64,000 nt of DNA, from contig NZ_VWRQ01000002.1 in the NCBI RefSeq assembly GCF_008635795.1, forward strand, positions 62,001-126,000, given 5' to 3'. Of the stretch, positions 32,266 through 40,513 are shown piece after piece. Position 1 is the stretch's first letter. The number at the start of each line of letters is the position of its first letter. Source of the DNA: Paenibacillus tepidiphilus (GTDB lineage: Bacteria > Bacillota > Bacilli > Paenibacillales > Paenibacillaceae). Under the pieces are notes generated by a model, which saw only the letters and a list, made by a program, of their open reading frames with translations, was not told where the DNA came from and ran no database searches. Position numbers and translations under genes: made by a program.

Positions 32266-34269
32266 TCATCCCTTCAAATGAATCGTCAGCACACCCGTCC
32301 GCTTCGCCGCAGCCGGTCCGGTCTTCTCTTCAATTCTCTCAACCATATCCTGCCCTGCAGGAATGATGATCGGCGTAATCAAAGGCAGTCCGGCGGCACG
32401 GATGGCTTCCATATCGAACTCCAGCAGCAGCTCCCCTGCCTTCACCTTGTCACCGATATTCTTGTGCGCGGTAAAGGCGCTGCCCTTCAGCGACACGGTA
32501 TTAATTCCGACATGGATGAGCACCTGCACGCCGCTGGCATGCTCCAGAATCAGCGCATGCTTGCTCTTGATGACATGGGCCACGGTGGCATCGAATGGTG
32601 CATATACTTTACCTTCGGAAGGCTCAATAGCGATCCCCTCGCCCATTTGCTTCTCGGCAAAGGCCGGATCGGGCACCTGCTCCAGCGGAACCGCCGTGCC
32701 GCTAATCGGCGAAGCCAGCTCCAGAATATTCAGCGGCTCCTGTGCGGCTTGAACCGAGCTGCGGCTGTTCAGCTCACTGGCTGCAGGCGCAGAGGTTGCA
32801 GTCGTCGCAGCTGCTTTGGTTGTTGCTGTTGCCGCTTCCACTGCCGCCTGCTTCTCATAACGGCGCACGACCGTCCGCCCGTACAGCATCGTTGCCAGGA
32901 ACGGCACGACCAGCACAATCGCCATCCCGATGAAGAACACACCCCACTGGTTCGGGAAGATCGACAGGAAGCCGGGAATCCCCCCTACCCCGATGGACGA
33001 AGCCCGGACATCGTTAAGGGTGAGCAGCATACCGGCCAATGCTGAACCGATCATCCCGAAGATAAACGGATATCGGTAACGGATGTTGACCCCGAAGATT
33101 GCCGGCTCGGTCACGCCAAGGAAGGCGGATACCGAGGAAGTCACCGCGAGACCCTTGGTCTTCTGCTCGCGGACGATCCAGATCATGGCAAGTGCCGCAG
33201 CACCCTGGGCGATGTTCGAAAGCGCCAGCATCGGCCAGAGGAAGGTTCCGCCTTCGCTGCCGATGAGCTGGACATCGACCGCCAGGAACGTATGATGCAT
33301 GCCCGTGATGACCAGAGCGGCATACAAGCCGCCGTAAATCAGGCCGCCAAGGAGCGCGAAATGGTCGAACACATAGACCAGACCGTCGGTAATCGCATTG
33401 CCGATGGCAAACGTCAGCGGTCCAATGATGGTGAATGCCAGGAAGCCTGTAATCAGCAGCGTCACCGGCGCCACGACCAGCAGTTTAATGGAGTCGTGCA
33501 CCCGCTTGTTCAGGAATTTCTCAATGACAGCCAGAATATAAGCGGAGACCAGGACAGGCAATACCTGTCCCTGATAACCGATCTTCTCCACATGCCAGCC
33601 GAACAGATCCCAGGTCGGAACGGTGCCTTCCAGCGAAGCATTGGCATAGCTGTAGGCACTTAGCAGATCCGGGTGAACCAGGATCAGACCTAGCACAATC
33701 CCGAGCAGCGGACTGCCTCCGAAGCGGGTCACAGCAGACCAGCCGATCAGGGCCGGCAGGAAGGTGAAGGCTGTGCTGGCTATGGTATTAATGATGGCGG
33801 CAATATCGCTCCAGGCCGGGTAGACCTGTACGAGCGATTGCTCGTCGAAGAAGATCCCGGGGCCGGTCAGGATGTTATTGATCCCGAGCAGCAAGCCTGC
33901 GGTTACGATAGCCGGCAGAATCGGAATGAAGATATCGGCCAGCGTCTTGATTGCCCGCTGCAGCGGGTTCTGTTTGCGGGCTGCCGCATTCTTGACCTCA
34001 TCCTTGGAGGAGCGGGAGCCGCCGGTGATCTTGATCATTTCGTCGTATACGGTATCGACGGTTCCGGGGCCGATGACAATCTGGAACTGGCCCTGCGTCG
34101 AGAATTGCCCTTTAACCAGCTCGTTGCGGTCCAGAGCGGCGGCGTCCACCTTGCTCTCATCATAGAGCGAGAATCTCAGCCGGGTGACACAATGCGTAGC
34201 GACCTCAATATTCTCCTTGCCTCCGACTGCCCGGACAATATCCTCGACATCTTTGCGGTTTATAGCCAT
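32266..34269 (-). CDS. treP: trehalose-specific PTS enzyme IIBC with fused IIA domain
   Basis: The trehalose phosphotransferase permease, 667 residues, which imports and phosphorylates trehalose to trehalose-6-phosphate. EIIB is residues 1-85 with phospho-Cys27 (HCVTRLRF). EIIC is about 105-465 with multiple helices. An Ala/Thr-rich linker (470-500) connects to a C-terminal glucose-type EIIA domain (about 515-660) with phospho-His586 (LIHVGINTVSLKG). Bacillus subtilis TreP lacks IIA and borrows another, so the fusion makes this protein self-sufficient. AAGGAGATG precedes the ATG. No TreR-like palindrome was seen immediately upstream, so it may depend on read-through from treC. Confidence 0.93.
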   Translation of the reverse strand: MAINRKDVEDIVRAVGGKENIEVATHCVTRLRFSLYDESKVDAAALDRNELVKGQFSTQGQFQIVIGPGTVDTVYDEMIKITGGSRSSKDEVKNAAARKQNPLQRAIKTLADIFIPILPAIVTAGLLLGINNILTGPGIFFDEQSLVQVYPAWSDIAAIINTIASTAFTFLPALIGWSAVTRFGGSPLLGIVLGLILVHPDLLSAYSYANASLEGTVPTWDLFGWHVEKIGYQGQVLPVLVSAYILAVIEKFLNKRVHDSIKLLVVAPVTLLITGFLAFTIIGPLTFAIGNAITDGLVYVFDHFALLGGLIYGGLYAALVITGMHHTFLAVDVQLIGSEGGTFLWPMLALSNIAQGAAALAMIWIVREQKTKGLAVTSSVSAFLGVTEPAIFGVNIRYRYPFIFGMIGSALAGMLLTLNDVRASSIGVGGIPGFLSIFPNQWGVFFIGMAIVLVVPFLATMLYGRTVVRRYEKQAAVEAATATTKAAATTATSAPAASELNSRSSVQAAQEPLNILELASPISGTAVPLEQVPDPAFAEKQMGEGIAIEPSEGKVYAPFDATVAHVIKSKHALILEHASGVQVLIHVGINTVSLKGSAFTAHKNIGDKVKAGELLLEFDMEAIRAAGLPLITPIIIPAGQDMVERIEEKTGPAAAKRTGVLTIHLKG

Positions 34270-34771
34270 AGGTTCATCTCCTTGCTTGATAGATGTTTGA
34301 TCCTTCTCATAGCTGATGGGTCCTATACAGCTCTGATCATCTGAATACCGACAGACCAGTGGTATTTCAGCGTTAGTCTTTCATTTCCCCGTCAGCGGCA
34401 GTGCATGAATACGGAATGTCTGTTTCAAGGACAGGTCTTATCAAAGAATCCAGCCGGATTTCTGCCCCAGGACTTACCGTCCCGGTACAGCCAGTTCTGT
34501 CCGGCACGATATAGTTGGATAATCGCAACCTAAATTCACCGGTTTGGAGATTTTCGCGAGTATAGTTGGATAATCGCCACTTAATATTGAATGAAATCGA
34601 ACTTTGCGCCAAAAACATCAAAATTAAGTAGCAACTATCCAATTAGATGGCTGGAATCCTTAAAAACGGCAAGATTAGTGTGCGAAAATCCAACTAAATC
34701 CAAATAAAAACAAAATGAATGAAACATTTTAGTTTCAGATGAGGCCTGGCCTCCTGTTATCTGGGCCTCTA
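34270..34771. other. 500-base gap between treC and treP
   Basis: No gene is seen. The central 190 bases (34511-34702) are a copy of a dispersed repeat also present at 45581-45770. Near 34741-34771 there is a weak GAGGCC/GGCCTC inverted repeat that may act as the treC terminator or attenuator. I found no TreR palindrome here. Confidence 0.55.
34511..34702. repeat. dispersed about 190-bp intergenic repeat, copy 1
   Basis: It aligns end to end with 45581-45770. Shared blocks in order are AGTTGGATAATCGC, TAGTTGGATAATCGCCACTT, AATTAGATGGCTGGAATCC and TTAGTGTGCGAAAATC. It contains internal sub-repeats. Noncoding and AT-rich. Confidence 0.75.
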
Positions 34772-36475
34772 TTATTGAATTAACCACATATAAGAGGAAT
34801 ATGGCCGGAGCTGCAGCTCTTTCGAGAATGCCGGTGCATCTGCAGTGTTCCCGATCAGGAGCTGATTCTGTCCGCCCGCGCTTAATTCCGCCCAGTGCGC
34901 ATCTGCGAAACGGAAGGCAACTTCCTCGCCGCTGAAATTGGAGACCACGACAAGCGCTTTTCCCTCAGCCGTTCTGGCATAGGCAAATACCTGCGGATGC
35001 TGTTCATCCAGTCTCCGGAATATCCCGTCAACGAATATGGAATGCTCCTTGCGCAGCGCGATCAGCTTGCGGTAGTGGTGAAGGATCGAAGCCGGATCGG
35101 CCAGCTCCCGCTCCACATTAATCTCCGGATACCGCTCATCGACCTTGATCCACGGCGTCCCCGTGGTGAATCCGGCATTCGGACTGTCATCCCACTGCAT
35201 CGGCGTCCGTGAATTGTCCCGCGAACGCTCCTGCAGGATGCTCAGGGCTGCCTCCGGACTCAAACCCCGTTCCTGCAAAATACGGTACATATTCAGCGAC
35301 TCAATATCGCGGAACTCTTCAATCCCCTTCCAGACCGGATTCGGCATCCCGATCTCTTCACCCTGATACACATACGGCGTTCCCTGCATGCCGTGCAGCG
35401 TAGTCGCCAGCAGCTTGGCGCTCTCGATGCGGTATACCTTGTCGTCCGTGAACCGCGAGAGGGCGCGCGGCTGATCATGGTTGTTGAAGAATAAGGCATT
35501 CCAGCCTCCGCCTTGCTGCATCCCGGTCTGCCACTGGGTGAACAGCCGCTTCATCGCCTCAAAATCATAAGGCATCAGCTCCCACTTCTGGCCGTTCGGA
35601 TAATCCACCTTGAGATGATGGAAGTTGAAGGTCATGGAGAACTCCCGCTCTTCGGGATTAGAGTAGCGGATACAATGTTCCAGCGTCGTCGAGGACATTT
35701 CCCCGACCGTTACCATCTCATACGGTCCGAACACCTCGTCATACATCGCTTTGATATATTCATGGACCCGCGGGCCGTCCGTATAGAACTTCCGGCCATC
35801 CCCGGGAGCCACGCTGCCGTCATCGTCCGGGAAGCGCTGGTCCTTGGAGATGACATTGATGACATCCATCCGGAACCCGTCCACGCCTTTGCGTGCCCAG
35901 AACAGCATCATATCGATAACCGCACGGCGTACTTTTTCATTCTCCCAATTGAGATCGGCCTGAGTCTTGTCGTACAGTGTCAGAAAATATTGTCCCGAGG
36001 CCTCGTCGAACTGCCAGGCCGGACCGCCGAACTTCGACTGCCAGTTGTTGGGATAGCCGCCGCCTGGAGCCGGGTCCTTCCAGATATAATAATCGCGGTA
36101 AGGATTGTCTTTGCCGGAGCTGGACTGCTTGAACCACTCATGTTCAACCGACGTATGATTGACCACGATATCCGTCATCAGCTTCATCCCCCGCCGGTGC
36201 AGCTCCTCCACCAGCTCGTCGAAATCCTCCATCGTGCCAAAATCGGGATTGATTGCCTCATAATCGGCCACGTCGTAACCGTTATCATGCTGTGGCGAAA
36301 CATATACCGGCTGCAGCCAGACAATATCAATGCCAAGACTCTGCAGATAATCCAGCTTCGCTGTAAGCCCTTTAATATCCCCTGTTCCGCTGCCCGTCGT
36401 GTCCTTGAAGCTCTTTGGATACACCTGATACACGGTGGACCGGCGCCACCACTCCGAATGCCGGGTCTGACTCAA
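34772..36475 (-). CDS. treC: alpha,alpha-phosphotrehalase
   Basis: A GH13 trehalose-6-phosphate hydrolase (EC 3.2.1.93 type), 567 residues, giving glucose and glucose-6-phosphate in the cytoplasm. The N-terminus WWRRSTVYQVYPKSFKDTTG is diagnostic. Nucleophile Asp204 (GFRMDVINV), acid Glu259 (VTVGEMSS) and Asp334 (NNHDQPR) are all present. A frame opens at 36682, but that region is the promoter. TTG at 36475, six bases after GGAGGTG, is the best start; an ATG at 36490 contains the ribosome binding site itself. Bacillus calls this gene treA. It is under a promoter with two TreR-like palindromes. Confidence 0.92.
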   Translation of the reverse strand: MSQTRHSEWWRRSTVYQVYPKSFKDTTGSGTGDIKGLTAKLDYLQSLGIDIVWLQPVYVSPQHDNGYDVADYEAINPDFGTMEDFDELVEELHRRGMKLMTDIVVNHTSVEHEWFKQSSSGKDNPYRDYYIWKDPAPGGGYPNNWQSKFGGPAWQFDEASGQYFLTLYDKTQADLNWENEKVRRAVIDMMLFWARKGVDGFRMDVINVISKDQRFPDDDGSVAPGDGRKFYTDGPRVHEYIKAMYDEVFGPYEMVTVGEMSSTTLEHCIRYSNPEEREFSMTFNFHHLKVDYPNGQKWELMPYDFEAMKRLFTQWQTGMQQGGGWNALFFNNHDQPRALSRFTDDKVYRIESAKLLATTLHGMQGTPYVYQGEEIGMPNPVWKGIEEFRDIESLNMYRILQERGLSPEAALSILQERSRDNSRTPMQWDDSPNAGFTTGTPWIKVDERYPEINVERELADPASILHHYRKLIALRKEHSIFVDGIFRRLDEQHPQVFAYARTAEGKALVVVSNFSGEEVAFRFADAHWAELSAGGQNQLLIGNTADAPAFSKELQLRPYSSYMWLIQ

Positions 36476-36518
36476 TGCGAACACCTCCATCGAAAATGGT
36501 TTTATTTCAACCATTAAA

Positions 36519-36532
36519 CTTGTATATACAAG
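36519..36532. promoter_or_regulatory. TreR-like operator 1
   Basis: A perfect 14-bp palindrome CTTGTATATACAAG matching the known Bacillus TreR operator form. It lies between the -10 box (36549-36554) and the TTG start at 36475, so bound repressor would block elongation or initiation. Confidence 0.8.
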
Positions 36533-36548
36533 ATCAAACACTTCACAA

Positions 36549-36577
36549 AGTTTAAACCTGTATATACAGGTTGTCAA
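36549..36577 (-). promoter_or_regulatory. treC promoter with TreR-like operator 2 in the spacer
   Basis: On the minus strand TTGACA (36572-36577, perfect) and TAAACT (36549-36554) are separated by exactly 17 bases. The spacer contains the 14-bp palindrome CCTGTATATACAGG at 36557-36570. Repressor binding there would exclude RNA polymerase. The centre-to-centre distance to operator 1 is 38 bp. Confidence 0.82.
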
Positions 36578-36686
36578 GAAGATGGAAGTTTGCTGTTTTT
36601 TCCACAAGCAGAAACGGCTACGCCGCCCTAAACAGGACGGTCGTAACCGTTTGTGCGAGAAAGATAAAGATAGTGTCACCAAAAGA

Positions 36687-36708
36687 AGCGCGCCAAGTAT
36701 GGCGCGCT
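36687..36708 (-). terminator. terminator of the alcohol dehydrogenase gene
   Basis: A perfect 9-bp stem AGCGCGCCA (36687-36695) with TGGCGCGCT (36700-36708), loop AGTA, followed by CTTTT on the minus strand, 28 bases after the dehydrogenase stop. Confidence 0.75.
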
Positions 36709-36735
36709 CCGTATAGCTTAATCTGTATCCGGTTG

Positions 36736-37785
36736 TTATTCCTGCTCCATCGTGCTGATGTCGATCACAAAACGGTACCGCACATCCGAAGCCAGCACCC
36801 GTTCCCAGGCTTCATCAATCTGGCTCGCACGGATCGTCTCGATCTCAGGGACAATACCATGCTCGGCGCAGAAATCCAGCATCTCCTGCGTCTCCCGGAT
36901 GCCGCCGATCATCGATCCGGCGAACGAGCGGCGGTGGCCGATCAGCGACATGGCATGCACCGGCAGCGGTTCCGCCGGCGCCCCGACATTAACCATCGTA
37001 CCGTCCAGGGCAAGCAATGACAGGTAGGCGTTGATATCCACCGAGGCACTCACGGTATTCACAATCAGGTCGAAGGAGCCGGCCAATTGCTTAAAGGTCT
37101 CCGGATCGCTCGTGGCATAATAATAATCGGCGCCAAGCTGCAGGCCGTCTTCCTTCTTCTTGAGCGATTGGGACAGAACCGTAACCTCGGCTCCCATCGC
37201 ATGAGCCAGCTTGACAGCCAGATGCCCCAGGCCGCCGAGTCCAACCACAGCAATCTTCTTGCCGGGTCCAGCGCCCCAATGGCGCAGCGGCGAATACGTC
37301 GTAATCCCGGCACAGAGCAGCGGCGCAGCTGCATCCAATCCAATAGCATCCGGAATCCGTACCACGAAGTCCTCCGTTACGACGATATGGGTAGAGTAGC
37401 CTCCTTGCGTATACTGGCCGTATCTGTCAATCGCTCCGTAAGTCCCCGTCATTCCATTCAGGCAATACTGCTCTTCTCCCTGATGGCAATGGGCACATTC
37501 TCCGCAGGAGTCGACCATACAGCCTACCCCGACACGGTCGCCTACAGCATATTTGCTAACTTCCGGGCCAACCTGGGCAACAATGCCGGCGATCTCATGA
37601 CCCGGAACGAGCGGATAGCTTACCGGCCCCCACTCGCCGCGGGCGGTATGAATGTCAGAGTGGCAAATCCCGGCATATTTGATTTCAATCAGGATATCAT
37701 GGGGCTGAAGCTCCCTCCGCTCAATGGCGGTCAGCTTGAACGGACCTTCCGGGCTGAACGTAGCCCGTGCATTTACAGTAATCAT
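36736..37785 (-). CDS. zinc-dependent NAD(P) alcohol dehydrogenase
   Basis: A medium-chain dehydrogenase of 349 residues, close to the YjgB/cinnamyl-alcohol-dehydrogenase group. The catalytic zinc site is GICHSD and GHEIAG. The structural zinc site is the four-Cys loop [15 protein letters not shown]. The Rossmann motif is [15 protein letters not shown]. The frame extends to 37803, but ATG at 37785 ([10 protein letters not shown]) has AGGAGG seven bases upstream. It is divergent from a TetR regulator. The likely role is reduction of aldehydes with NADPH; the physiological substrate is unknown. Confidence 0.9.
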   Translation of the reverse strand: MITVNARATFSPEGPFKLTAIERRELQPHDILIEIKYAGICHSDIHTARGEWGPVSYPLVPGHEIAGIVAQVGPEVSKYAVGDRVGVGCMVDSCGECAHCHQGEEQYCLNGMTGTYGAIDRYGQYTQGGYSTHIVVTEDFVVRIPDAIGLDAAAPLLCAGITTYSPLRHWGAGPGKKIAVVGLGGLGHLAVKLAHAMGAEVTVLSQSLKKKEDGLQLGADYYYATSDPETFKQLAGSFDLIVNTVSASVDINAYLSLLALDGTMVNVGAPAEPLPVHAMSLIGHRRSFAGSMIGGIRETQEMLDFCAEHGIVPEIETIRASQIDEAWERVLASDVRYRFVIDISTMEQE

Positions 37786-37962
37786 CGTGGTACCTCCTGC
37801 CATGTATTTGAGATATAAACAACATTATTTGTTTATCCAACTTTCATCTATTATTATAGAGGTAGGCCATCGTCATTCAATGGTTAAAAACAGCTGTTTT
37901 GTTCATATCTCAACACATGATCTTATATTGTTGATTATTTCGAAGATTAGGAGGCAGCAGCA

Positions 37963-38514
37963 ATGCCAAAAGTGGACCGGCGGATTCAGAAGACACAGCT
38001 CGCCTTGAAGAATGCCGTAATTGAGCTGATGAGTGAGAAGGATTTTGACCAAATTACAATTCAGGACATCGCCGACCGGGCCAATTTGAACCGGGGGACG
38101 ATATATTTGCATTATCAGGACAAATATGACCTGCTCGACAAGCTGATTGATTCACAAATTAATGAGCTTGCCGAAATGGATGAGTGGGCCTGCGATGAAG
38201 ACTGGACCGATGCGTTTATCCCTTATTTTGAATATTTCCGGCAAAATCACCTGTTCTTCTCCACCATGCTGACCAGCAAAGGCTCCGGCCCGTCCTATTT
38301 CCGGACCCGGCTTCTGGCCCATGTCATCAAGGGCTTCGAAAGAGAGATCGACAGAGAGAGCGGCAAGAACAGCAACCTCAGCGATGATGTTATCCTGCAG
38401 TATGCCGGTACCGCTTATGTCGGATTAATTGAATGGTGGATCGTAAGCGGCATGCCCTACCCGCCGGAGGTCATGGCCAAGCAGGTCGGGGCTTTGCTGG
38501 AGCGGAGTCTATAG
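37963..38514 (+). CDS. TetR family transcriptional regulator
   Basis: A repressor of 183 residues. The N-terminal TetR helix-turn-helix (residues about 10-55) reads FDQITIQDIADRANLNRGTIYLHYQDKYDLL. The C-terminal ligand-binding part (IPYFEYFRQNHLFFSTMLTS) resembles TetR_C subfamilies common in Bacilli. ATG is preceded by TAGGAGGC. It is divergent from the alcohol dehydrogenase at 37785, 177 bases away, and is its likely repressor. Confidence 0.88.
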   Translation: MPKVDRRIQKTQLALKNAVIELMSEKDFDQITIQDIADRANLNRGTIYLHYQDKYDLLDKLIDSQINELAEMDEWACDEDWTDAFIPYFEYFRQNHLFFSTMLTSKGSGPSYFRTRLLAHVIKGFEREIDRESGKNSNLSDDVILQYAGTAYVGLIEWWIVSGMPYPPEVMAKQVGALLERSL

Positions 38515-38568
38515 GGGGGAGCCCGGTTCGGTGGCGGTGAGGTGATCAACAGGGCGCTTCAGCATGGC

Positions 38569-38750
38569 TCAAAACAATTCCAGCTGATCCACCCGTGAAT
38601 CGATCCGCTCCAGGGTTTCGGGAGCCTTATCCCGGAAATAAGCATGCTGGATCTGCCGGGTCGGCTCGATAATTTGCTTGGAGACATCGGATGTGCTGCG
38701 AGCCGGCAGCTGTAAACAATCGGGAAGTAGTCCTGCAGGAACACATCACC
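38569..38750 (-). pseudogene. decayed gene fragment, unidentified
   Basis: The minus strand between the GH43 stop and the TetR stop looks coding in two different frames. First comes EGDVFLQDYFPIVYSC, then after a frame change near 38712 comes TSDVSKQIIEPTRQIQHAYF and DKAPETLERIDSRVDQLELF, ending at TGA 38569. Both parts have protein-like composition. I do not recognise the family. It is best read as the frameshifted C-terminal remnant of a gene whose start was replaced by the GH43 gene. Confidence 0.4.
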
Positions 38751-38758
38751 TTCCCGTT

Positions 38759-40291
38759 CTATTCATAAGCTTCATAATCGAACCAGTCGAAATGTGCCGG
38801 AGCGAGCGCATGCACTCCGTTCCCGGTGGCATACATCGCAATGAACACACCCGTGAACCCGCCCGCCACCTCGGTGGACAGCAGCCCGCATTCTCCCTTG
38901 CCGAACACCACCTGCTCCTTGCCCTCTTCCGCGAACCCAAAGACATAGTGGGACTTGTCCGCAGTAACCGTCAGCACGACGGTGTCCGAGAACCACGGCA
39001 TCTCATTCTCAATCTTCCACAGCGTACCCAGCTTCCGGCGGAAGATCAGCTTGCGCTCGCCTGCCGTACGCGTTACAGCGATTTCGTAATGGAAGCGTTC
39101 GTTCATAAATACGGTGAGCCCGGCTTCTTCCCCGTTCTGCTGCGGTACGAAGCTCAGCTGTGCCGCGAAGCGGCCTGCGAAATGCTGCTGTCTACGGCCG
39201 ATAAAGGCCGGAGTGTCCGCTTCATTCAGGGTGACCGGAGAACCGTAAAGCGTCAGGCTGCCGCTCTTGTCCGTAAGTGACCAATTCTCGTGATCCGGCG
39301 TACGCAGGAAGGTCCAGCAAGGGGCCAGTACAGGATTGTCAAAATCATCCCGCACCGGAAGCTCCGGCTGCGGCTGCAGCGGAAGGCGGCCTGCCGGCAT
39401 GGCCTCGCCAACCGTTCCATGGTCGCCGATCACCGGCCAGCCCTCTTCCGTCCAGCTGACCGGCGCGATGAAGGTCTCCCGGCCCAGGTGATGATGCATC
39501 GGATAGCCGACCGGCCGGATTCCCAGGAATACCGCCCACCAGCTGCCGTCCGCCGCCTGGACCAAATCAGCATGCCCCGTGGCATGGACCGGCTTCAGCA
39601 GGCTTCTGTGCGAGAGGATCGGATTATGCGGGCAGCCCTCATACGGCCCATCCGGCCTTCTGCTGCGCGCCACGGTTACCATATGGCCGTATTCGGTGCC
39701 GCCTTCGGAGATCATCAGGTAATACCATTCCCCGATCCGGTAGAGATGGGGAGCCTCAGGGAACTGGCCGCCGCTGCCCTTCCATACGAGGGAGATGTCC
39801 GACAGGCGCTCGCCTGTCTGCACATCAATCCTGCTCTGATAAGCCCCCTGGCCGATGGTGTCATTGGAGGTCGTATAATAGACCGTCCCGTCTTCGTCGA
39901 AGAACAGATCGGGATCAATGCCCGGCTGATCGACATAGACCGGATCGGACCATTCGCCCCAAGGATCATCCGTATAGACATAGAAATTCCCGCCGCCCGA
40001 CACATTGGTGGTCGTCATGTAGAATAATCCGTCATGATGCCGGATCGTCGGCGCATAAATCCCGCCAGAGCTTCCCGCCTTACGCAGGTTCAGCTGCGAA
40101 GTCCGCGTCAGGACGTGGCCGATCTGCTGCCAGTTCACCAGATCCTTGCTGTGGAAGAGCGGCACTCCGGGAAAATATTCAAACGAGCTGGTGACGAGAT
40201 AATAGTCATCTCCAACCCGGCAGATGCTGGGATCGGGATGAAATCCGCTGATAATGGGATTGCAATAATTCACGAGCATGTGGACAGCCAA
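38759..40291 (-). CDS. GH43 family glycosidase (beta-xylosidase/arabinofuranosidase type)
   Basis: A cytoplasmic glycoside hydrolase of about 510 residues. The GH43 propeller occupies about 1-310, with catalytic base Asp20 (GFHPDPSICRVG), Asp in QPGIDPDLFFDEDG and acid Glu in FPEAPHLYRIG. A C-terminal beta-sandwich (about 330-510, GH43_C2/DUF1349-like) ends in HFDWFDYEAYE. The frame opens at 40324, but GAGGAG followed by TTG at 40291 (10-base spacing) is the best start; ATG 40279 is an alternative. No signal peptide is present. It probably trims xylo- or arabino-oligosaccharides imported by the adjacent transporter at 40514-44308. Confidence 0.88.
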   Translation of the reverse strand: MAVHMLVNYCNPIISGFHPDPSICRVGDDYYLVTSSFEYFPGVPLFHSKDLVNWQQIGHVLTRTSQLNLRKAGSSGGIYAPTIRHHDGLFYMTTTNVSGGGNFYVYTDDPWGEWSDPVYVDQPGIDPDLFFDEDGTVYYTTSNDTIGQGAYQSRIDVQTGERLSDISLVWKGSGGQFPEAPHLYRIGEWYYLMISEGGTEYGHMVTVARSRRPDGPYEGCPHNPILSHRSLLKPVHATGHADLVQAADGSWWAVFLGIRPVGYPMHHHLGRETFIAPVSWTEEGWPVIGDHGTVGEAMPAGRLPLQPQPELPVRDDFDNPVLAPCWTFLRTPDHENWSLTDKSGSLTLYGSPVTLNEADTPAFIGRRQQHFAGRFAAQLSFVPQQNGEEAGLTVFMNERFHYEIAVTRTAGERKLIFRRKLGTLWKIENEMPWFSDTVVLTVTADKSHYVFGFAEEGKEQVVFGKGECGLLSTEVAGGFTGVFIAMYATGNGVHALAPAHFDWFDYEAYE

Positions 40292-40398
40292 AACGCTACA
40301 ACTCCTCTTTATGGTTTCATTCATTTAGTATTATAGTGAAAGCCGCGTCCTCAATCCTTGATTTTACGGTCTAAAAATAGCAGGATACGGACATGAGA

Positions 40399-40475
40399 CA
40401 AAAAAGCCACTTCCAAATCCCTCGTCAGAATCCGTTGCCCGGCAACCGACATAAGAGAGATGAAAATGGCTTGTT
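40399..40475 (-). terminator. terminator of the SBP/permease operon
   Basis: An inner near-perfect GGTTGCC/GGCAACC stem is enclosed by AAGCCA/TGGCTT arms and followed by TTTTTT on the minus strand, 39 bases after the SBP stop at 40514. Confidence 0.6.
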
Positions 40476-40513
40476 ATTCTTCCTATCAGGTAAGCATAAG
40501 GGTTAGATCAGAC

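Noticed and set aside
36476..36682. N-terminal extension of the phosphotrehalase frame to 36682
   Set aside because: This region contains the promoter and the two TreR-like palindromes, and the extension is not protein-like.
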